Positions 58,408 through 64,000 of a DNA stretch of 64,000 nt are shown here, in pieces. How positions within the stretch are numbered: the stretch's first letter is position 1; each line of letters opens with the position of its first letter. The position numbers and the translations under genes are program-made. The stretch is from Saccharothrix sp. NRRL B-16348. Its GTDB lineage: Bacteria > Actinomycetota > Actinomycetes > Mycobacteriales > Pseudonocardiaceae. The notes below the pieces were generated by a model. It made no database searches and was not told the origin of the DNA. It saw only the letters and a list, made by a program, of their open reading frames with translations. The DNA lies in the NCBI RefSeq assembly GCF_001280085.1, contig NZ_LGED01000248.1, positions 1 to 64,000 of the forward strand, written 5' to 3'.

Positions 58408-58752
58408 TGCCGTCTCTCCTTTGAGGCGAACGTCGACCGGGCATCCGACGGCGTGGCAGTCGGCCGGGACGGCGACTCGGCGACGGCGAGCGCGTCGGGT
58501 CGACCGTCTACGACTCGGCGCGAGGTGCCCGACGTCGATGTCCCGCGCAGTGAAGGTAAGCGGGACATATGGCGACGTCAATGCAAAAGTCCGTGCCTGG
58601 TTGTCGGATATTCGCCAGGTCGTCGCCGGAATGCGGCTGTCCGGCCCAACCTGTTGCTGCGTCTGCGTTCTCGGGCTGGTGTCCGCGGCGTCGGAGCTGG
58701 GCGTTCTCCGTGCTCGAACGGCTCGCCTTCGCGGTCCCGTACGGTAACGGGC
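58408..58752. promoter_or_regulatory. Divergent spacer with the promoter of the ThuA-PQQ gene
   Basis: This 345-bp gap separates the ThuA-PQQ gene (minus) from the ROK regulator (plus). On the minus strand TTGACG (58581-58576), a 17-bp spacer and TACCTT (58558-58553) form a good promoter about 145 bp before the ThuA-PQQ start. TACGGT (58740-58745) lies 7 nt before the ROK ATG. I see no operator palindrome or gene in the remainder. Confidence 0.55.
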
Positions 58753-59919
58753 ATGTCACGTTCTACCGTCGTCGTCGGGTCCGGAAGCGGCGCTCAGGCC
58801 TGGCCCCGGCTGTCCGCGTCCTCGGGTGCGGCGTTGAGGCTGTTGTTGACGCGCGGCGGGCTTCCCCGTGCCGAGATGGCCCGCATGCTGGACCTGTCGC
58901 GGACCAGCCTGACGCGGGTGACGCGGGAGCTGCTCGAGGTTGGCCTGGTGCGGGAGGGCGTGGTCGAGCTGCGGGCGACGACCGGCCGCCCCTCCGAGGT
59001 CTTGGAGGTGGTGGCGTCGGCGCACCACTTCCTGGGGATCAAGCTCACGGGTGACGCGTTGCACGCGGTCGTGACGGACCTGGCGGCGGCGGTGCAGGAG
59101 CAGTCGAGCGCTGCGCTCGTGGCTCCGGACGTGGACCACGTGGTCGGGCAGATCGCGGCCCTCGTCGACGACGTCCGGGGCCGGTTCCCGCGGTTGACGT
59201 CGGTCGGGATCAGCCTCGCCGGTGTGGTGACCGGCGAGCGGGGCGGAGAAGTGGTCCACCAGTCGCCGTTCCTCGGGTGGGCGGGCGACGTGCCGCTCTC
59301 GCAGCTGGTCGCGCAGGCGACGGGGTACCCGGTGGTGGTCGAGAACGACGTGAGCGCGCTGACCGCGCTGGAGGCCTGGAGCCGGGTCGGCGCGGGTGTG
59401 TCGTCCATGGCCCTGGTCACGATCGGCGCGGGGCTGGGTTTCGGGTTCGTCATCGGCGGACGGGTGGTGCGTGGCGCCCACGGTGTCGCCGGGCGGCTGG
59501 ACCACGTGGTCGTCGTCCCGGACGGGCCGGTCTGCGAGCGCGGCCACCAGGGTTGCGCGAGCGCCCTGCTCCCTGAAGGCGCGGTCGTGCGCAACGCCGG
59601 TTCGGCGGCCGGCGACTACCGGGCGGTCATCGAAGCGGCACGTGCCGGGGACGGTCCGGAGCGCCGGGCGGTCGAGGCCGCCGGTGTGGCGCTGGGGCGG
59701 CTGATCGGCCTCATCCAGAACACGGTCGACCCGGAGAAGGTGGTGCTCACCGGCGAGGGGTTGGACACCTACCGCGTCGCGGCCGACGTCGTGCACGCCG
59801 AGATCGACCGGCTGGTCGAGGGCGGGGTCGACAGCGCCGTGCTGGACGTGCAGGGCTTCGACTTCTCGGAGTGGGCACGCGCGGCGGCGGGCGGCGCGAT
59901 CTTCTCCCTGCTGACCTGA
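58753..59919 (+). CDS. ROK-family transcriptional regulator
   Basis: The start is ATG 58753; there is no ribosome site, but TACGGT ends 7 nt upstream, which fits a leaderless mRNA. The 388-residue protein has an N-terminal MarR-like winged helix (about 20-75: RAEMARMLDLSRTSLTRVTRELLEVGLV) and a ROK sugar-sensing fold (about 85-388: VENDVSALTALEAWSRVGAG, TIGAGLGFGFVIGGRVVRGAHGVAG). The phosphate-binding GxDxGGTK segment reads GIKLTGDALH, and the zinc motif CxCGxxGCxE reads CERGHQGCAS. Kinase activity is therefore unlikely and zinc binding may be reduced. It precedes the GH36-GH35 genes and is divergent from the ThuA-PQQ gene. Confidence 0.88.
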   Translation: MSRSTVVVGSGSGAQAWPRLSASSGAALRLLLTRGGLPRAEMARMLDLSRTSLTRVTRELLEVGLVREGVVELRATTGRPSEVLEVVASAHHFLGIKLTGDALHAVVTDLAAAVQEQSSAALVAPDVDHVVGQIAALVDDVRGRFPRLTSVGISLAGVVTGERGGEVVHQSPFLGWAGDVPLSQLVAQATGYPVVVENDVSALTALEAWSRVGAGVSSMALVTIGAGLGFGFVIGGRVVRGAHGVAGRLDHVVVVPDGPVCERGHQGCASALLPEGAVVRNAGSAAGDYRAVIEAARAGDGPERRAVEAAGVALGRLIGLIQNTVDPEKVVLTGEGLDTYRVAADVVHAEIDRLVEGGVDSAVLDVQGFDFSEWARAAAGGAIFSLLT

Positions 59920-59939
59920 AAGCCGCTTTGTTACGTAGG

Positions 59940-59969
59940 TTGACAATCCCCTGGGGCGGCTCTTAGCGT
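59940..59969 (+). promoter_or_regulatory. Promoter of the GH36-GH35 genes
   Basis: TTGACA (59940-59945), an 18-bp spacer and TAGCGT (59964-59969) lie 20 bp after the ROK stop in the 217-bp gap before the GH36 gene. The -35 is perfect and the -10 fits TAnnnT. Confidence 0.6.
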
Positions 59970-60136
59970 GTGCGGGCACGGGCGATCGGCTCGACCCGCG
60001 CACCGTGCCGCCGTCAAGCCGCCTACGGCTGCGGACCGGACCTCGGCTGGCGCCGTACCTGTCATCGGCACGTGCTCGATGACGCGGGCTTCGAACCGTC
60101 CGAGGCGGAGCGGGACTGGACGTCGAAGGGGAGACC

Positions 60137-62326
60137 GTGGAGCAAGAGCTGGTCGTGCCGGGTCGTGGGGGAGAGCCGACGAGCGGCGAGGCGTCGTGGC
60201 CCGGTCATCCGGTCGTGCTGGCGGCGGGCGGTGTCGCCCTCGTGCTGGCGCCGCAGGTCGAGGGTCTGCCGGAGGTGCTGCACTGGGGCGCGGACCTCGG
60301 CCCGCTCGACGTGGCGGAACTCGACCAGTTCCGGCTCGTACGGGAACGCGGGGTGTCGTCCAGCGCGCTGGACGAGCCGTGGCCGTTCACCCTGGCGCCC
60401 GGTGAGGGTGACGGGTGGGCGGGAGCCCCGGGTCTGCTGCTGGAGCGGGACGGCGGCCCGTTCCGTCCTCGCTGGCACGTCGACGGGTTCTCCGTCACGT
60501 CCACCGACGTCACGGTGACCGCCTGGTCCGCGGGTGTCGCGTTGGAGATCGATCTGGGCTTGGACGCGCACGGCGTTCTCCGCGTGCGCCAACGGGTGCG
60601 CAACGAGGGCTCGACGCCGGTGCGCGTCGCCATCGCCGACACGGTGCTGCCCTTGGACGACCGGGCGACCGAGCTGCTCGACTTCACCGGCCGCTGGACG
60701 CGCGAACGGGTGCCGCAGCGGCGTCCCCGCACCCAGGGGACGCTGGTGCGCGAGTCCCGGCGCGGGCGCACCGGTCACGACTCACCGACGTTGCTGGTCG
60801 CGGGCACCCCGGGCTTCGGCGACCGCCACGGCGAGCTGTGGGCTGCCCACCTGGCCTGGAGCGGCGACGCGCGCTACCGCGTCGACGACCTGCCCGAGGG
60901 GCGGGTCGCGATCGGCGTCGGGGAGCTGCTCCGCCCCGGCGAGGTCGAACTGGCCGCGGGGGAGACCTTCGAGACCCCGGACGGCGTCTTCGCCTGGTCG
61001 GACCGCGGGCTCGACGGGCTGTCGGCCCGCCTGCACGCGTCGCTGCGCGACCGGCCGCACCACCCGGTGTCACCGCGACCGGTCGTGCTGAACACGTGGG
61101 AGGCCGTCTACTACGACCACGACCTCGCGACCCTGCGCCGGCTGGCCGACATCGCCGCCGACATCGGCGTGGAGAGGTTCGTGCTGGACGACGGCTGGTT
61201 CCACGGCAGGCGCGACGACCGCGCGGGGCTCGGCGACTGGGTGGTGGACGAGGCGGTGTGGCCCGACGGCCTGCACCCCCTGGTCGACCACGTGCGCGGG
61301 CTGGGCCTGCAGTTCGGGCTGTGGGTCGAGCCGGAGATGGTCAACCTCGACTCCGACCTGGCCCGCGCGCACCCCGACTGGCTGCTCACCCCGGACGCCG
61401 ACCGGGCGCGGACCATGCGCCACCAGCACGTGCTCGACCTCGCGCTGCCCGAGGTCCGCGAGCACCTGCTCAAGCACCTGTCCGCGCTGCTGGACGAGTA
61501 CGACATCGCCTACCTCAAGTGGGACCAGAACCGCGACCTGCTCGAAGCCACCCACCTCGGCCGCGCCGGCGTCGACGCGCAGGTCCGCGCCCTCTACGAC
61601 CTCCTGGACACCCTGCGCGCCCGGTACCCGGCACTGGAGATCGAGTCGTGCGCCTCCGGCGGCGCGCGCGTCGACCTCGGCATCCTGGAGCGCACCGACC
61701 GGGTCTGGGCGTCGGACTCCAACGACCCCCTCGAACGCAGCCGGCTGCAACGCTGGACCGAACTGCTGCTGCCGCCGGAGCTGATCGGCAGCCACGTCGG
61801 CCCGGCCCACTCCCACACCTCCGGCCGCCACGCCGACCTCGGCTTCCGCATCGCCACCACCCTGTTCGCCTCACCCGGCCTCGAATGGGACCTCACCACC
61901 TGCGGCCCGGACGAGCTGGACGCCCTGACCGCGTGGATCGACTTCTACCGACGCGTGCGTCCCACCCTGCACACCGGCGAACTCGTCCACGCCACCCCGA
62001 CCGACGGGGGAGCGCTGCTCACCGGAGCGGTCGCCCCCGACCGCGCCCACGCGCTGTACCGCCTGTCCCGCACCGACTCCGGCGACCGCGCCGTGCCGCC
62101 CCCGCTCCGCCTGCCCGGCCTCGACCCGACGCGCCGGTACCGGGTGCGCGTGGTCGACGAACTGCCCGCGCCCCGGCTGCTCGACGTCCGGCCACCGGCG
62201 TGGATCTCCGCCGGCACGGTCGTCGCCACGGGGCGCGTGCTGGCCGAAGCCGGACTGGCCGCGCCACTGCTCGCCCCGGCCAACGCTCTCGTGCTCGAAC
62301 TCACCGCCGTGGACGGAGGTGCTTGA
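60137..62326 (+). CDS. GH36 alpha-galactosidase
   Basis: This 729-residue enzyme (GTG start with AAGGGGAGA upstream) has the GH36 layout: N-terminal beta-supersandwich (about 1-320), TIM barrel (about 330-640) and C-terminal beta domain. The nucleophile is Asp463 in YLKWDQNRD and the acid/base is Asp527 in ASDSNDP. FVLDDGWFHGRRDD, LWVEPEMVN and SCASGGARVDLGIL are also family hallmarks. There is no signal peptide, so it acts in the cytoplasm on imported alpha-galactosides such as raffinose-family sugars or galactomannan fragments. The GH35 gene follows 91 bp downstream and is probably co-transcribed. The ROK regulator upstream is the likely local control. Confidence 0.93.
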   Translation: MEQELVVPGRGGEPTSGEASWPGHPVVLAAGGVALVLAPQVEGLPEVLHWGADLGPLDVAELDQFRLVRERGVSSSALDEPWPFTLAPGEGDGWAGAPGLLLERDGGPFRPRWHVDGFSVTSTDVTVTAWSAGVALEIDLGLDAHGVLRVRQRVRNEGSTPVRVAIADTVLPLDDRATELLDFTGRWTRERVPQRRPRTQGTLVRESRRGRTGHDSPTLLVAGTPGFGDRHGELWAAHLAWSGDARYRVDDLPEGRVAIGVGELLRPGEVELAAGETFETPDGVFAWSDRGLDGLSARLHASLRDRPHHPVSPRPVVLNTWEAVYYDHDLATLRRLADIAADIGVERFVLDDGWFHGRRDDRAGLGDWVVDEAVWPDGLHPLVDHVRGLGLQFGLWVEPEMVNLDSDLARAHPDWLLTPDADRARTMRHQHVLDLALPEVREHLLKHLSALLDEYDIAYLKWDQNRDLLEATHLGRAGVDAQVRALYDLLDTLRARYPALEIESCASGGARVDLGILERTDRVWASDSNDPLERSRLQRWTELLLPPELIGSHVGPAHSHTSGRHADLGFRIATTLFASPGLEWDLTTCGPDELDALTAWIDFYRRVRPTLHTGELVHATPTDGGALLTGAVAPDRAHALYRLSRTDSGDRAVPPPLRLPGLDPTRRYRVRVVDELPAPRLLDVRPPAWISAGTVVATGRVLAEAGLAAPLLAPANALVLELTAVDGGA

Positions 62327-62417
62327 CCGGTGTCGTCCAGGGCCCTCGTCTTCGCGCCGACGAGCACCGCGCCCCCGTCCTGGTCCACTTTCGAGCCGCG
62401 CGCCACCGGAGGCGACC

Positions 62418-64000
62418 GTGCCTGACTTCACCATCGGCGAGCACGACTTCCTGCTCGACGGCGAACCGTTCCGCGTGCTGTCCGGCGCGCTGCACTACTT
62501 CCGCGCGCACCCCGACCACTGGGCCGACCGCATCGACAAAGCCCGCCGGATGGGCCTGAACACCATCGAGACCTACGTCGCCTGGAACGCCCACGCCCCC
62601 GAGCCGGGCACCTTCGACCTGTCCGGCGGCCTCGACCTGGGCCGGTTCCTGTGCCTGGTCGCCGACGCCGGCATGAAGGCCATCGTCCGACCCGGCCCGT
62701 ACATCTGCGCGGAGTGGGACAACGGCGGCCTGCCCGCCTGGCTGTTCCGCGACCCGGACGTGGGCGTCCGCCGGGCCGAACCGCGCTACCTCGCCGCCGT
62801 CCGCGACTACCTCGACCACGTCTACGACGTCGTCGCACCACTCCAGATCCACCACGGCGGACCGGTGATCCTCGTGCAGGTCGAGAACGAGTACGGCGCC
62901 TACGGCCACGACAAGACGTACCTCAAGAGCCTGGTGGAGCACACCCGCGACGCCGGGATCACCGTGCCGCTCACCACCGTCGACCAACCCACCGACGAGA
63001 TGCTCGCCGCGGGCAGCCTGGACGGGCTGCACGCCACTGCCTCGTTCGGCTCCCGCGGCGCCGAACGGCTGGCGGTGCTGCGCCGCCACCAGCCCACCGG
63101 GCCGTTGATGTGCGCCGAGTTCTGGAACGGGTGGTTCGACAACTGGGGTTCGCGCCACCACGTCACGTCCCCGGCCGACGCGGCGGCCGAACTCGACGCC
63201 GTGCTGGCGGCGGGCGCCTCGGTGAACCTCTACATGTTCCACGGCGGCACCAACTTCGGCTTCACCAACGGCGCCAACGACAAGGGCGTCTACCAGCCCA
63301 CCGTCACCTCCTACGACTACGACGCCCCGCTGGACGAAGCGGGCAACCCCACCGCCAAGTACCACGCCTTCCGCGAGGTCATCGCCCGCTACCACGACGT
63401 GCCCGACGAACCACCGCCCGCCGCGAGACCGACGCCGCGGTCCACCTGCTCGACGCTCCGGAACGGTGGGGCGACTGGCAGCGCCACACGTCGCCACCAG
63501 CCTTCGACGCCCTCACCCCCCTCCCGCGCTTCGCGCTGCTGCGCACGTGGATCAACCTGACCGGGCCGGCGGTCCTGTGCTTCGGCGAGGTCCGCGACCG
63601 CGCGTCGGTGTTCCTGAACGGTCAGCCGGTCGGCACCCTGCTGCGCGAGCACCACCAGCGGGCGATCGGGCTGCGCCGGGCCGTGGGCGAACTCGTGGTG
63701 CTGGTGGAGGACGAGGGACGGGTCAACTACGGTCCGCGCATCGGTGAACCCAAGGGCGTCATCGGCGGCGTGACCCTCGACGGCGACCCCCTCGTCGGCT
63801 GGGACGTCCTGCCGCTCGACCTGAACGCGCCTCCTTCGCCGTGGCACGACGGCGTCACGCCGCTCGACGGCGCGGTCGGCGGCCCGGTGCTCGTCCGCGC
63901 GGAGTTCACCCTCGACGAACCGGCCGACCTCCACCTCGACACCGACGGCTGGGGTCGGGGCGTGGTGTGGGTCAACGGCTTGTGCCTCGGCCGCTACTCC
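62418..64000 (+). pseudogene. GH35 beta-galactosidase, frameshifted and cut by the window end
   Basis: The start is GTG 62418, five bases after GGAGG. The GH35 barrel is intact for about 330 residues: SGALHYFRAHPDHW, NTIETYVAWNAHAP, RPGPYICAEWDNGGLPAWL, VENEYGAYG with the acid/base Glu, AEFWNGWFDNWG with the nucleophile Glu, MFHGGTNFGFTNGAND. The open frame then runs out at a stop near 63560. The real continuation is in another frame from about 63422 (RETDAAVHLLD..., INLTGPAVLCFGEVRDRASVFLNG, RVNYGPRIGEPKGVIGGVTLDG), the normal GH35 C-terminal jelly-roll, open to the window end. One base is apparently missing in the CCGCCCGCCGCG tract at 63415-63426. No signal peptide; cytoplasmic. Confidence 0.85.

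Overview
The window is very GC-rich DNA with frequent GTG starts, strong GC bias at third codon positions, Thr/Ser-rich linkers between CBM2 and GH6 modules, and operators of the form TGGGAGCGCTCCCA, known from cellulose-responsive LacI-type regulators (CelR/CebR) of actinomycetes. These point to a free-living, plant-polymer-degrading filamentous actinobacterium. A Pseudonocardiales member (Saccharothrix/Lentzea/Actinosynnema type) is my best guess, by inference only. I see no rRNA, tRNA, CRISPR array, insertion sequence or phage genes.

Layout: (1) 0-5.4 kb: the tail of a lectin-domain protein, a GH43 protein that lacks most of its catalytic residues, and a two-gene cellulase operon (exo-type GH6 with N-terminal CBM2, endo-type GH6 with C-terminal CBM2) behind an elaborate promoter. 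(2) 5.4-14.0 kb: a divergent, mirror-duplicated peptide/nickel-type ABC uptake system (two lipoproteins, two DppB-DppC fusion permeases, one pair of ATPases) around a spacer with iron-box- and Zur-box-like sites. (3) 14.1-21.8 kb: a bacterial expansin, a PhyH dioxygenase with a small partner and an AraC regulator, a GH95 glycosidase with CBM13, an aldo/keto reductase and a divergent regulator. (4) 22.1-27.9 kb: an L-type lectin protein, an SMP-30-like secreted propeller, a CBM13-Fn3-PQQ sugar dehydrogenase, and a relic of a cellulase promoter and leader. (5) 27.9-38.7 kb: two small enzymes, an SGNH hydrolase, a large LuxR (LAL) regulator, and an ATP-grasp / PLP-decarboxylase / secreted protein / acyl-CoA-dehydrogenase-like operon that may be a small biosynthetic unit. 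(6) 38.9-44.1 kb: a frameshifted GH6 cellulase and a frameshifted GH115 alpha-glucuronidase. (7) 44.2-50.9 kb: a LacI regulator, an ABC importer and glucarate dehydratase. (8) 51.1-64 kb: a GH2 enzyme, a small LuxR protein, a coiled-coil membrane protein, a giant ThuA-PQQ-PKD-CBM6-CBM13 protein, a ROK regulator, then GH36 alpha-galactosidase and a frameshifted GH35 beta-galactosidase.

How it fits together: secreted cellulases, expansin, GH95, GH115 and PQQ oxidoreductases would attack plant cell wall. Intracellular GH2, GH36 and GH35 would finish galactosides, and the GudD locus would take up and dehydrate aldarates made from glucuronic-acid side chains. Two operator families recur at the cellulase loci (TGGGAGCGCTCCCA and TTGTTAnCGnTAACAA). 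Three local regulators (AraC, LacI, ROK) appear to be leaderless. At least six frame-disrupting indels sit in three glycoside hydrolase genes. They are either genuine decay or assembly errors in short GC-rich repeats.
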